Of a DNA stretch of 64,000 nt, positions 35,099 to 46,733 are shown in pieces. The DNA is from Chenopodium formosanum (taxonomy: Eukaryota; Streptophyta; Magnoliopsida; Caryophyllales; Amaranthaceae), in the NCBI GenBank assembly GCA_024500155.1, contig CM044877.1, forward strand, positions 31,371,001-31,435,000, written 5' to 3'. A model generated the notes under the pieces. It did no database searches. It was not told the origin of the DNA and was given only the letters and a program-made list of their open reading frames with translations. A program made the position numbers and the translations under genes. How positions within the stretch are numbered: position 1 is the first letter of the stretch; each line of letters begins with the position of its first letter.

Positions 35099-35933
35099 AT
35101 TACTTTTTAAATTAATACATAATAATTATTAATTTTAATGAATAAAATAATACTTTTTTCGATTTTCGTGACTAATATTGTTCGGGTAAGGTTTTGGAGT
35201 CATTTTGACCTTTTATGGGTACAAATTAAACTCGAAATTAGCTTTAAAAACGTAAATACCCCGTTTCGAAATTTTTTTTTGAAAAAAAAAATACGATATT
35301 GACATACAAAACGGGTCATATATGTTATTTTTTAATCAATTCCGAGCTTAATTTGTTACCATAAAGGATCAAAATGACCCCCAAAACCTTACTCGGTCAC
35401 TTTTGATGGTTAAAAATAATGCCACGCTAATCGAAATATTTTTCAACACATAAAACGTAGCATTTACTTTATTTTTTTGTTAATTCTGAGCTTAATTTGT
35501 ATTAAAAAAGAGTCAAAATGACCCCCAAAACCTTATCCGATCAATTTTGATGATTAAAAAATAACAACACGCTAAACGAAATAATTTTCAACACACAAAA
35601 CCGAGCATTTACGTTATTTTTTTATCAATTCCAATCATAATTTGTGTCCATAAAGGGTCAAAATGACCCCTAAAACTACACCTAAGTAATTTTTGCCACG
35701 AAATGAAGAAAAAAAATATTATTTTTATTAAAAATGAATCATTAAAATGAACCAATCATATTATGACACGAGTCAAGATTTAATCTTAATAACTAACGGA
35801 GTTAACGAGCGTTAGTCATTAATGGAATTTGGTGATTTTTTAAAAGCTCAATGGCATTTTGTGAATTTTGAAAACCTTGATGGAATTTGGTGAATTTTGT
35901 AAGTACTCAATGGCATTTGGTGAAATAGCCGTA
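35099..35933. mobile_element. Right part of a MULE-like element interrupted by element D
   Basis: The right end (about 35770-35933, ending ggcatttggtgaaatagccg) is a diverged copy of the terminal repeat of the element at 6263-7559, including taacggagttaacg. The left terminal repeat is not between here and D, so D probably inserted into this element. Inside are 144-bp repeats (near 35339, 35483 and 35628) and an inverted copy near 35160-35290. Confidence 0.6.
35160..35700. repeat. 144-bp tandem repeat (3 units plus an inverted copy)
   Basis: Repeat starts are marked by attccgagcttaatttg near 35339 with degenerate equivalents at 35483 and 35628. Each unit contains gtcaaaatgaccccc followed by aaaacctta. 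The same unit occurs at 40780-41460. Confidence 0.7.
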
Positions 35934-36139
35934 AGGATTATGGTCCCACAAATGAACTTTTCTTCACCACCATGTCTCACATCACCGATAAGAGCATGAA
36001 AATCAATCATAAACCCTTAAAAGAAGAACACTCATGATCTCCATCTCCCTCAAACATCCAACTTCCAATAGGAACTACATAATTCCCTCCATCACAACAA
36101 TGAACAACAATTCCTCAACATCTTTAAATGGATGCAAAT

Positions 36140-37281
36140 TCATTTCAAATCACTCTCCCATGAAGCATACTTAATGAACTCATTCAAAAGGTTATGGGTT
36201 TTCATTTGATTCTCAAACAACACATTGGACATAACCTCAAACGAGTGCAAATACTCATGGATAGAAGAATCACAATCATGCACTTGAGACTCATCAAGAT
36301 GAGAGAAGAGGTTAGGATTTTCAAATTCAAAACTCTCTTCATTCCCAACTCCTTCACCATCACTCAAATGCTCTTTAATGGGATCTTTACACTCTCTTGG
36401 TTGCTCAAAATCATCATCATCATCCTCAAACACACACATTAGATTAGAATTTTTCAGAAACAAGAATCAAAGATGACAATTGACTTGCCAACTCTTCCTT
36501 TATTTTCAATTCTTCCTAAAAAAGCTCCTCACGCTCTCTAATCATCTCCAATTAGCTCGTCAAAGTTTCCATCATTGTCTCTCAAAGGGCCTAAGATTAG
36601 GATTTATCTTCAACTCCCTCAAAGATGTATCGAATTGGCTATAAGGGATTAGAGACTCGTCACAAGAGTTTGGAGAATGAATAGGTGAAGATGGTTGATC
36701 AAGAGTAAAAGAAGAGTCACGACCAAGGGTAAGATCATCAACATTAAAATCATGATCATATACATCACATTGAGGAGTGGGGTACAATCAAGCACAAGAG
36801 ATTCCTCATTAAGGGAACAAAGCACATCACAAGAAGGCATGCTAAATAATGAAGAAAATTGAAACACAACATTAGCATCGACTTGAGCATGTACCTCATC
36901 ATCATTAGAAATAGAGGAAATAAAGTTGAAATCATCTGTTCTAAGTTCACTTATGGGATCATGTGACCATTCATGGGAATTCATGTTAATATTAGAATAA
37001 TCAAGACATTGCACATCAAATTTGTAAACATGATTATCCCTATTATAAACATCCCAAACAAACCAAACATAGATTTCCCAAACATCATCGATTGATAATG
37101 CTCTAAATTCACAATTATGCATGCATTCAACTTCATCCCTAGTTTGCTCATTCAAACAAAAATAACAAATCTCACAAGCCTCCCAAACACTACAATAATT
37201 TTAGTTAAGAAATCCCTTAAGTATATTGTAATATTCACAAAACGGCTCATTGTCATATTGAGGAAATGAGAGCCATGCCAT
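36140..37281 (-). pseudogene. Gag-like protein of the decayed Athila-type element
   Basis: The start MAWLSFPQYDNEPFCEYY at ATG 37281 resembles gag-like proteins of plant large non-autonomous LTR elements that I remember with this opening. It continues as WEACEICYFCLNEQTRDEVE. There is an in-frame TAA near 37200 and a frameshift near 36785. Later acidic stretches (FEDDDDDFEQ near 36420) lie in other frames. It has no zinc knuckle or protease. Length and integrity cannot be defined. Confidence 0.45.
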
Positions 37282-37374
37282 TTTTTTTTACAAAACAAAT
37301 AAAAATCAAATAAGAAAAAAGTATATATAAAGACCTAGACTCAAGCAATCAAAAACACTCAAACATAGACACTA

Positions 37375-37392
37375 TTCCCGGTAATAATGTCA
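37375..37392 (-). other. Decayed primer binding site (tRNA-Asp type)
   Basis: The minus strand reads TGACATTATTACCGGGAA. Compared with the consensus TGGCGTCGTTGCCGGGRA the differences are all G-to-A or C-to-T transitions. Confidence 0.55.
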
Positions 37393-37395
37393 TTC

Positions 37396-38857
37396 TGACA
37401 GGGGGGAAAACTAGGTTGTTGACTAAATCCTCCCTAAGCCAAACAAAATTTATAATCACTTAACAAACCAATATACAAGTATAGAGGTAAGTCAAGGGCC
37501 AAACCACTAGGAACGATTATGTTCATGTGCTTTCAATGTGCGTCTAAGCTAAGTCAAAGTCAAAGGGTGAAGAAGGTCACACTAACAACTACTAAAAAAA
37601 AGAAGCAAACTAATAAAACACTAGGGAATGGGAATCAACAAGTAATTGTGACAATTGCAACAACTTGAGAAGAACATGCCAATCAATGGTTGTGAAGACT
37701 AATAATAAGAGCTATCAATTGGAATCAAAGAGCTATCTCCTAGTCGTTAAGCTAGTGGTCTCTATGAATAACAAACTAGGAGAATCACAATCCAAACCAA
37801 TCGATAATTGCAATTCCTAAATCAATGGGTCGTACCATTAGAAATCACAATGCAATCTAGCATAATTCTCAAGGCCTAATCAAATTACACACATGCAAAC
37901 TTACATTAATCACTTTAGTCTCAACATTCAGTCAACATAATTCCTAAATTAATCACAATCAATCAATCATACAAGTTTCGCCCAATCCCTAGCCAAACAA
38001 CTACTCAAGAATCATCATCTAATCAACAAGTAACTAAAGAAGTCAAGAATCAACAAAATATGAAGAACAATTACACTAATCAAGAATCAAACATCAAAAT
38101 CAAATCAAACAAACATGAAATTATACAAAGAAATAAAATGAGATAGATTTAAAAATCTTCATTGATTGATTATGAAGATCTTCAATACAATTGTCACCTT
38201 GAATCTTCAATCTCTCAAATCCCCAATGAAATCCCTTACTTTATCTCTCTAAATCTACTCCTAAAACTAACCTTAAAACTATAGAGAGAAACTCTCAACT
38301 AAGCTAAATTTATGATCAAAATTATGTCTAAAAGCTTCTTTCAAAATTCGGATTAAAATAATAAAAGGTACTAAAGAGCAAAACCGAAAACCAGGGAGGA
38401 GCGCCCGCGCGGGGTAGAGTTGCGTCTGCGCTCTTTCGGGTTTATTCGACCCTTTATATCTTCGTACGCGCTCGCAAGATCTTCATGATAGTCACTAAGA
38501 ATGGCATATTCAAATGGAATTGACGGTGAGTTCAACATCGTGATTTCATGAGAGCACGGCTTGAGAGCGCAAGAGCTATAACTTAGAGCATCCACTTTCT
38601 TGCATCTTGAGCTTTCCTAATGCTATAAGCTTGCTCCAAATGCTTCTTCCAACTTAGAAAACCACCAATATAAAGACCCAAACCTCGTACAATACCTACA
38701 ACCACAAAAAGAGGAGAAATAAAGGAGAAAATGCTAGAAAACCCATAAAAACACAAAATCAGAGAGAAAAGGGAAATAAAGAGAAAAACGCACAAACTAA
38801 ACATTTATTAAGAAAGAAAGCTATGAAAAGAAAGTAAAAACAACCTAAATACTCATC
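37396..38857 (-). repeat. LTR of the decayed Athila-type element (1462 bp)
   Basis: The plus-strand ends are tgacagggggg and aaatactcatca, so the minus strand starts TGATGAGT like the LTR at 29253 and ends CCCTGTCA like the solo LTR at 56881. A GC-rich block (gcgcccgcgcgggg, gcgtctgcgctc) lies at 38399-38440 in the same relative place as the palindrome clusters of the other two LTRs. Confidence 0.6.
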
Positions 38858-39540
38858 ACCCGCGCCAGCACGCCACGCATTATTGCGGGCTGCTGGGCGC
38901 TGCTGCCCTTGCATATGCGCACGAGGCCCAACGAGCAATGGCTTGCTGCTGGCCTTGTTGCAATGGTGCGGGTTGGGCGATCTAGCACGCCTAGCTATTG
39001 CTAGAAACTGCTAGCGAGGCACAACATGCAAGCTTGCGGCTTGCCTTTCTAGAACTACTAGCTTACGAGCTCGGCCAAAAAGCACCAGCTAGCACCTTTA
39101 TAAGGCTGCTGGGCTTTCGGCCTAGCTTGCGGCTATGGCTAGCTAGCCTATATAGCCTAGCTCTGGATTGGGTAGGCTAACCCGAGACTAGGGCTATATT
39201 TTGACTTGTTATTTGCTTTATTTCTCATCCCGTCGATTCCTAAATCTGACTCGACTTATGACACTCGTTTTCGACGCTCCTAGCTCGATATCTGACATCA
39301 ATGACTCGTGTCATCCTTTAGATTAATTCGTCATCTCAGATCGGTTACTCAATTGGGTGTACATCCAAAGGGTTAAGTCAAGATTAACCTGTAATATTAA
39401 TAATGCATTAATATTACTGATTAGAAGCGGCCTCCAGCTAAGCATTCCGATCACTTGACCTCACTTTATGTTAACTTTCTAACGATTCGGAACCCTCTAT
39501 CGGAATAATATACTTGTTCGAAGGACACCATTCCTTTCAT
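38858..39540 (-). repeat. Ty1/Copia LTR fragment
   Basis: Positions 39200-39540 are closely related to 43620-43965 (same blocks gattagaagcggcctcc, gcattccgatcacttgacc, cgaaggacaccattccttt). The GC-rich part 38860-39180 corresponds to 43310-43560. The right end is the LTR start on the minus strand, and no polypurine tract follows, so it is the outer end of a 5' or solo LTR. The left end is lost at the Athila-type insertion. Confidence 0.7.
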
Positions 39541-40523
39541 GTTTCACTTTTTAATGTTTCACTTTGAAAGTGACACTAGTAGAATAAACTTAATGGGCAG
39601 CCACAAATGGCAAGCAGTTATTGAATTCCGCTTGCCAAAATGTAAATGGCAAGCAGTTATTGAATTCTGCTTGCTAAAATGTAAATGGCAAGCGGTTTTG
39701 GATGAACCGCTTGCCAAAATGTAAATGGCAAGTGGTTTGAGAAACCGCTTTCCATTTGGTAAAAAAAAAACCCCTGAGAAATTAACACCCACTCACGCGG
39801 TGCCTCTTCTTCTCTTTCCTTCTCTCCCCCTTTCCCCTCATTTTCACACTCTCTCTCCTATCTATCCCCTCATTTCTTATCTCTCCTCTCATTTTCACGC
39901 TTTCTCTCCTCTATCTCCCCTCCATCACGCCTCAGTTCTCTCTCCTCTATCTCCCCTCCATCCTCCATTTCTTTCTTTTTCTTCTCTCGTCTCCTTTCTC
40001 AGCCTCCCTTCTTTACTTTCTCACGCCTCACAACAACAACGAGCGACGAACACCGAGCGACAAGCGACAAGCGACAAGCGATGAACACCGAGCGACGAGT
40101 GACAAATTCCCGACGACGAGAATGAAGAAGGCGTTTGGGTTCAGATTTTCCGACTCGGCATTAGGGTTTAGGTCGCTGCTTCTCAAGTCAGATCTCACTT
40201 GAATTTTCGGAATTTCATTAAATTTTTAGCTAATTTTTGAGTTTTTGCATATATTATGTTTGTGTAAAATTTAGGATCTAAGTCGGTATTATGTTTGTGT
40301 ATAATTTTTTAGTTTTTAGCTATAAAATTGGCAAAATTGGCCTGAACACTCTGAACTTTGGCTTGGGTGCACCCAGCACCCTGAACTAAGAGAAATAGCC
40401 AAAACACCCCGAAGTATTAGCATGGGTGCACTTAGCACCATACAAGAAATTTTCCGGCCAAAAGTGGCCGGATTTCGACGACATTTTTTTTTAATAAAAA
40501 AATATTTTTTTTTTATTTTCTTA

Positions 40524-40537
40524 TTATTATTATTATA

Positions 40538-40585
<48 letters not shown>

Positions 40586-40605
40586 AAATAATATTATTAT
40601 TATTA
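40524..40605. repeat. (TTA)n microsatellite
   Basis: A run of tta units, a few broken by ataa. It pairs in reverse with the (TAA)n run at 41465-41545, next to the other terminal repeat. Confidence 0.9.
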
Positions 40606-40779
40606 CAAAAATACCTCGATTTACGTGTTGTTATTTTTTAGACAGAAATTGTTCAGGTAAGGTTTCGGGGGTCATTTTTACCCTTAATGGGTCCAAATTT
40701 AGCTCAGCTTTTGCAAAAAAAAAAAAATACCTCGTTTTGCGTGTCGAGAAATATCTAAGTAGCTAAGACACGTAAATTG

Positions 40780-41460
40780 AGATATTTCTTGGCACGTAAC
40801 ACGGGGTATTTTCTTTGCAAATCACGAGCTGAATTCGGACCCAATAAGAGTAAAAATGACCCCGAAACCAATACGCAAATCGAGATATTCCTAGACACGC
40901 AAAACGAGGTATTTCCATTACTTTTTGCAAATTTCGAGCTTAATTTGGATCCATTAAGGGTAAAATTAACCCCGAAACCTTACCCAAACAATTTCCGTCA
41001 CAAAAAATAACAATACGCAAATCGAGATATTCCTTGACACACAAAACGAGGTATTTTCATTTTTTTTTTGTGAATTTCGAGCTTAATTTGGATCCATTAA
41101 GGGTAAAAATGACCCCGAAACCTTACCAAAACAATTTCCGTCACAAGAAATAACAATACGCAAATCGAGATATTCCTCGACACACAAAACGAGGTAATTC
41201 CGTTACTTTTTTGCGAATTCCGAGCTTAATTTGGATCCATTAAGGGTAAAAATGACCCCGAAACCTTACCCAAACAATTTCCGTCACAAGAAATAACAAT
41301 GCGCAAATTGAGATATTCCTCGACACGCAAAACGAGGTATTTCCATTATTTTTTGCGAATTTCGAGCTTAATTTGGACTTATTAAGTGTAAAAATGACCC
41401 CCGAAACCTTACCCGAACAATTTCCGTAAAAATATAAATAACAACACGCAAATTGAGGTA
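40780..41460. repeat. 143-bp tandem repeat (4-5 units)
   Basis: The marker attccgagcttaatttgg, or variants, lies near 40931, 41074, 41217 and 41359, spaced 142-143 bp. Each unit holds gtaaaaatgaccccgaaacc and cgcaaatcgagatattcc. An inverted copy lies at about 40640-40710. It is homologous to 35160-35700. Confidence 0.85.
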
Positions 41461-41464
41461 TTTT

Positions 41465-41488
41465 TGTAATAATAATAATAATAATAAC

Positions 41489-41537
<49 letters not shown>

Positions 41538-41545
41538 TCAAATAA
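41465..41545. repeat. (TAA)n microsatellite
   Basis: An almost pure run of ataata units. A minus-strand frame through it gives poly-isoleucine and is not a gene. Confidence 0.9.
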
Positions 41546-42276
41546 TAATAACAAGAAGAAAATTTAAAAAAAAAACATTTTTTATTAAAAAAAAAAAAAG
41601 TCGCCGGAATCCGGCCACTTTTGGCCGGAAATTTTCTTGTATGGTGCTAAGTGCACCCATGCTAATACTTTAGGGTGTTTTGGCTATTTTTCTTAGTTGA
41701 GGGTGCTGAGTGCACCCAAGCCAAAGTTCAGAGTGTTGAGGCCAATCTTGCCTATAAAATTTTGTTGTTTATAATTTAAGATCTGAAATTAAGTTAATTA
41801 TTGTTGTTTATTATTTATTATTTATTATTTGGCAGATACGGTGAATCAGGATACGGTGGTGGTGGTGGTGGTGGTGATACGGGTTAAGGTGGTTTGTGGT
41901 GGCGGCTGGTGGCGCTCACGGCCGGTGAACAAGAGTAGCATCCATTTTAATACTTGTATTATTTTTTTAATATTTTTTTGATGAAAATGTAATATTACAA
42001 CAATTAATTAATAAAAATATTAATGTTTTTGCATATATTATGCATCTGTATCAATTTAAGTGAAAAAACTAAAAAAAAAAAAATTATTTTTTTATACCCA
42101 TAATGGGGAGCGGTTTGGCGCCAAAACCGCTGCCCTTTCACTACATATAGCAAGCGGTTCAGAACCGCTTGCCATTTAAAAGGCTAATGAAAAGCCCCCC
42201 AAGGTCATGCGGTTCAAAACCACTTCCCATTAGGGGGTTTGAACCGCTTGCCATTTAGTATTTTCTACTAGTGTGA

Positions 42277-42684
42277 CCTCAAACTGTTGAAGTTAAGCAA
42301 AGTTATTGACTTACAAGCTTAGAATGAAGCAAATTATGCTACATTAGTTATAAGGTCGTATGCTTTGTTTAAAGACCTTTTAAGCTAAGGCTACAACGAA
42401 TAATGGTTATTGTGTTCCATAATCAGCAAACAATCTGTTTACACACGGAAAGACTCACATTCAAAATAAAAGAACACTAGTTGTTGGTTTTATTTGAATG
42501 GCATGGTTGTTTAAGCCATGAGTCAAGGATGCTTGATTATAACGAAACATTTCTCAAACATGAAAACTCACAAAGTTCAATCATGAACATGATTTGTGTT
42601 CCGAACATTTTTAGCAATGTCACATCGACAAGAACGTACTCAAGGCTCTATTTGATAAACTCTTAATAGTTGATCGATTAAGAA
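42277..42684. other. Unassigned DNA between the CACTA element and the Copia LTR
   Basis: About 400 bp, AT-rich. With 39541-39573 it forms the pre-insertion site of the CACTA element. I see no gene or recognisable repeat. Confidence 0.5.
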
Positions 42685-43965
42685 TGTTAGGGTTTGGTGA
42701 GTCCGACTCACCGCGGAAACAAACCCCGACCCAAGGAACCGCTCGCAATAATTAAAATCATAAAGCATAAATAAATAAACACAAAGAAAAGATAACGAAT
42801 CTTACCCTCGAAGCGAGCTTCGCCCAAAAACCGGGGCTCTTACTTGAAAGCTACGAGCACGTCAAGCGCCGCGCCTCCGACGGTATCCACCCACAAAAAG
42901 GCGAACACAACTTTAAGGTCTACTACCTGGGGGTTAGCGAGGTCCGACCAAAACCCGAGTGTTATATGAGTTTAAGAGTTTTTCCAATATTATGGAATGC
43001 TCTATTTAACTCCCACTCAAGCATCATTTCCAATGCCCAAAGTTGGGTATTTATAGGGAATGATGGGAGTATGAAAATCTCTCCCATCAATGTGGGACAA
43101 TGAGATTTTCTCATTTTATTTTAAAGCTAAAATAAAATTATTAAGCAAACTAGTAATAAATCAACAAGTGTCAAGCATACATGAGAGAGTAGGTGAGGAC
43201 CACTTGGAGATGGGGACCAAACTTGCTCCCCACTCTCTCCCTCACCTTGTGCCACATGGCAACCCACTTGCTCCCATATTCCAACCTTCCCCTTATTCAC
43301 GGCCCTATGGCCCGAGCCAAGCCACGAGCGAAGCCCGAGCCCGGCCCCAGCCCAGCCCGCACCCAGCCCGCACCTGGCCCGCACTCAGCCCGCACTTGGC
43401 CCGAGCCCAGCCCGCACCAGCTGCTGCTGTGGCGTGGTGCGGGTGCGGCTGCTGCCGTGGTGCGGTTGCGGCTGCTGCCGTGGCGCGGCGCGGCTGCTGC
43501 TGTGCCTAGCCGCGGCTGGACGTGGCTACAGCACGGTGCGCCGGCTCGTCTTGCCCTTAGCATTCGGATGCTCAGGGCACTCCGATGCTAGGGGTATTTT
43601 CGGGAATATTGTTAATTTATTATTATTTTGCGCGTCTCGTCTTTTATTATTTAGACTCGACTTCTGACGATCGGTTTCGACGCTCTAAGCTCGAATTACC
43701 GATGTCTAATTATTTCACACTCGGGCGACGAATTAATTTCTTCCGAATTAATTCGTCGAGTTGGTTCGCATATATTTGCTTGGGTGTGACCCGAAGGGTT
43801 CAGTCAAGATTAAGCTGTAATATTAATTATATTAATATTATTGATCAGAAGCGGCCTCTACCCAGGCATTCCGATCACTTGACCTTGCTGAATATATTAG
43901 CTTTCTAATAATTCTGAACCCGCTATCAGAATAATACACTTGTTCGAAGGACACCATTCCTTTCA
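42685..43965 (-). repeat. 3' LTR of the Copia element (1281 bp)
   Basis: The plus-strand ends are tgttagggtttgg and cattcctttca, next to a polypurine tract. A TATA box (minus-strand TATAAATA, 43048-43055) is present. Positions 43310-43560 are GC-rich low-complexity DNA with repeated gcccgcac and gctgctgccgtgg units. Confidence 0.85.
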
Positions 43966-43985
43966 ATCTCCCACTTGTCCTTCCG
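43966..43985 (-). other. Polypurine tract of the Copia element
   Basis: The minus strand reads GGACAAGTGGGAGAT just before the TG of the 3' LTR. AAGTGGGAGAT is typical of plant Copia elements. Confidence 0.8.
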
Positions 43986-44839
43986 GACAAGTGTGCATTT
44001 AGTGTATAGCCCTTATCCTATGTCTCTTCATGTCTCTTCATGAACTACAGAGTAAGATTACTAGTCATCTTTGTTACGTCCAGAAGTGTTTCTCGAAATC
44101 CGAGTTTGACTGTCAATAAGCAGATGATTTCTAAAATCCATCTGAGCACGGCCATGCATTTTTCACAGTCTCGCTCTTCGAGAGGCCTTGTTAACAACAA
44201 GACATGGTCCCTATTATTAGTAGGGGGACATTTCCAGTCTTGTAATGTAGCTTCTCTTACTAAGAGGACTCACCCACCCAATATCTGTCTTTATAATCCC
44301 CAGTTACGGCGAACGTTTGGCGGATACCAAAGCGGACCAGTACTCAAACAAGAGATCTCCCACTACTCATGGTCAAAGGAAAAGAGTTCCGATAGTAATA
44401 ATGAGAAAATACTTATAACGATTTTAAATCTCTTAAAGTATCCTCATAGGTCGATACAGTATGGTTCTAAACCAATACCTGTGCAAATGATTTATATCCT
44501 CATAGCACAAGAAACGGTGCTACAAATCATACTACACACTAATCTCTGATGGTCATCAATCGTCCACAAAATATGACCTTGATTAGGGATAATTTTCGAT
44601 TAAAATATTCAATGTTCACTTAATAGGTGTTTCTTTATCCAAGCCATTGACTTGATACCCTATTTTGAATATTTATTAAAATTGAATGGACTCATTATTT
44701 AATTCTAAACCACAATTAAATAGAGACGGAGTGATTTAAATTGCATGAAAAATTTTAATTACTCCAAAACTGAATGGTTCATCATAGTGCTTTACATCAA
44801 CATTGTTCAAAATTTGATTAAAACACTATAAAATGGAAT
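43986..44839 (-). other. 3' non-coding region of the Copia element
   Basis: About 850 bp between the RNase H stop and the polypurine tract. No ORF with a recognisable product is present on either strand. Confidence 0.5.
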
Positions 44840-46720
44840 TCAAAGCCAGTTCATGACATGCTTGATTCCCATTGCCTTAATGTGTTTGTTGTGCTTCACT
44901 TGAGGCAAAGGTTTAGTAAGTGGATCGGCTTCATTGTCATCCGTTCCAACTTTGCAAATTCTGATTTCACCTTCTGACTTCCATTCTCGGATCATGTGAA
45001 ATCGCCTCTGGACATGTTTGACCTTCTGATGTTCTCGTGGCTCTCTAGCCTGAGCAATAGCTCCATTGTTGTCACAATAGAGGTCTATTGAACCCTTGAT
45101 GAAGGGTACAACACCAAGTTCATCAATGAACTTGCGAATCCAAACTGCCTCCTTAGCTGCCTCAGATGCTGCCAAGTACTCGGCTTCAGTTGAAGAATCA
45201 GCGGTTGTGCTTTGCTTTGCACTCTTCCAACTAAACGCTCCTCCATTGAGACAGAATATGTATCCTGATTGTGACTTAAAGTCGTCTCTGTCTGTCTGGA
45301 AGCTTGCGTCGGTATATCCCTCAACAACCAATTCATCTTTACCACCATAAACCAGGAACTTATCCTTGTTCCTTTTCAGGTACTTTAGAATATTCTTGGC
45401 CGCAGTCCAATGCGCCTCTCCTAGATCTGATTGGTATCGGCTCGTAGCACTTAAGGCATACGATACATCAGGCCTAGTACATATCATGGCATACATGATC
45501 GATCCAATAAGCGAAGCATATGGAATTCGACTCATCCTTTCTCGCTCATCAGGTGTCTTTGGACACTGCTTCTTGCTTAAGGTTATGCCATGTGACATGG
45601 GTAGGTGCCCTCTCTTGGCTCCTTCCATTTGGAATCGAGCCAGTACCTTATCGATGTAAGTACTCTGACTCATTCCAATCATCCTTTTTGATCTATCCCT
45701 ATAGATCTTGATGCCTAATATGTACTGAGCCTCTCCCAAGTCTTTCATTGAAAAACATTTCCCGAGCCAAGTCTTTACAGACTCTAGCAATGGAATGCTA
45801 TTTCCAATGAGCAAAATGTCATCGACATATAAGACTAGGAAGGCGATGTCACTCCCACTGACCTTCTTGTAAACACAAGACTCATCTGGATTCTTGATAA
45901 AACTAAACTCATTGATGGCTTCATCAAATCGCAGATTCCAACTTCTGCTTGCTTGCTTTAATCCATAAATGGACTTCTTAAGCTTGCATACCTTCTTAGG
46001 ATTATTCTGGTCGACAAAACCTTCAGGCTGTGTCATATACACAGTTTCTTCCAAAATCCCATTGAGGAAGGCGGTTTTGACGTCCATCTGCCATACTTCA
46101 TAATCGTAATATGCAGCAATCGCTAGAAGAATTCGAACGGACTTAAGCATAGCAACTGGAGAAAGGGTTTTATCATAATCAACGCCGTGAATTTGCCTGT
46201 AACCTTTTGCTACCAGCCTTGCTTTGTAAATAAATACATTTCCATCTTTGTCGGTTTTCATTTTGAAAATCCATTTACATCCGATAGGTGTGTAACCTGC
46301 GGGTAAATCAACCAAGTCCCATACTTGATTTTCAAACATGGAGTCCATTTCGTATTTCATGGCCTCTTGCCATTTTGCAGAGTCGGGGCTCGTCATAGCT
46401 CGCTTGTAGGTTGCCGGCTCATCTCCATCCACTACTAGGATGTCCAGATCTTCGATTAATACAACACCAAGATATCTGTAAGGTTGAGATCTTGGCCGAG
46501 TCGACCTACGTAGGGTAATGGACTGAGCATTTGCATTGTCGGGTTGACTTTGCATATTTTGACTTTGACCAATGTCAACAGCTGCTTGGTAAGCACTTTG
46601 ATTGTCAACTTGTCCTTGTTGCTCGTCCTCTCGAACTTCGTCGAGTTCGATTTTCCTCCCACTTGTCATTTTGGAGAGATGCTCCTTCTCCAAGAAGACA
46701 CCATCACGAGCAACAAACAC
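44840..46720 (-). pseudogene. Copia reverse transcriptase-RNase H
   Basis: A 626-codon open frame begins at the junction of integrase and RT. RT motifs are KARLVAKGYRQIHGVDYD, WQMDVKTAFLNG, KSIYGLKQASRSWN and VLYVDDILLIGN (catalytic YVDD near 45820). RNase H motifs are YTDASFQTD, SSTEAEYLAASEA and the tail ADPLTKPLP. The frame looks intact from 46720 to its stop, but it cannot be translated in one piece with integrase because of the damage at 46735-46860. Confidence 0.9.
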
Positions 46721-46733
46721 TTTGTTCTCGGAT

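Larger units (their letters stand above)
35934..38857 (-). mobile_element. Decayed Athila-type non-autonomous element (one LTR plus interior)
   Basis: On the minus strand an LTR (38857-37396) is followed by a degenerate Asp-type PBS and a gag-like frame (37281-36140), then non-coding DNA to 35934. The second LTR is not present, cut off by the neighbouring MULE remnant and D. No pol motif is seen. The right boundary lies in Copia LTR sequence, so this element probably inserted into that LTR. Confidence 0.55.
40330..41752. mobile_element. MULE-like non-autonomous element inside the CACTA element
   Basis: Terminal inverted repeats start ggcaaaattggcctgaac on the left and end with the inverse on the right (ggccaatcttgcc). 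The inverted similarity runs about 170 bp. The 9-bp duplication tataaaatt flanks it (40321-40329 and 41753-41761), as for Mutator-like elements. Subterminal words gtgcacccagcaccct and gtgcacttagcacc are repeated. It carries the 144-bp repeat array and two trinucleotide runs, and no transposase. Confidence 0.88.
39574..42273. mobile_element. Non-autonomous CACTA (En/Spm-type) element
   Basis: Terminal inverted repeats cactagtagaa and ttctactagtg are flanked by the 3-bp duplication tga (39571-39573 and 42274-42276). Subterminal repeats of the type aatggcaagcggttt occur several times in both orientations at each end (39600-39760 and 42110-42255). The element is 2700 bp, of which 1423 bp is the MULE-like insertion. 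No transposase is present. The inside has a CT-rich stretch (39806-40020), gagcgac repeats (40040-40105) and a GGT run (41849-41875), which could come from a captured 5' UTR and coding sequence. Confidence 0.88.

Noticed and set aside
39725..40084. 119-codon plus-strand ORF in the CACTA element
   Set aside because: It follows the CT-rich microsatellite and gagcgac repeats; composition explains the open frame.
41240..41554. ORF with a run of isoleucines
   Set aside because: It is the (TAA)n microsatellite read on the minus strand.
43090..43591. Overlapping ORFs of 77-139 codons in both strands of the Copia LTR
   Set aside because: The block is GC-rich with few stop codons in any frame; it lies inside an LTR.
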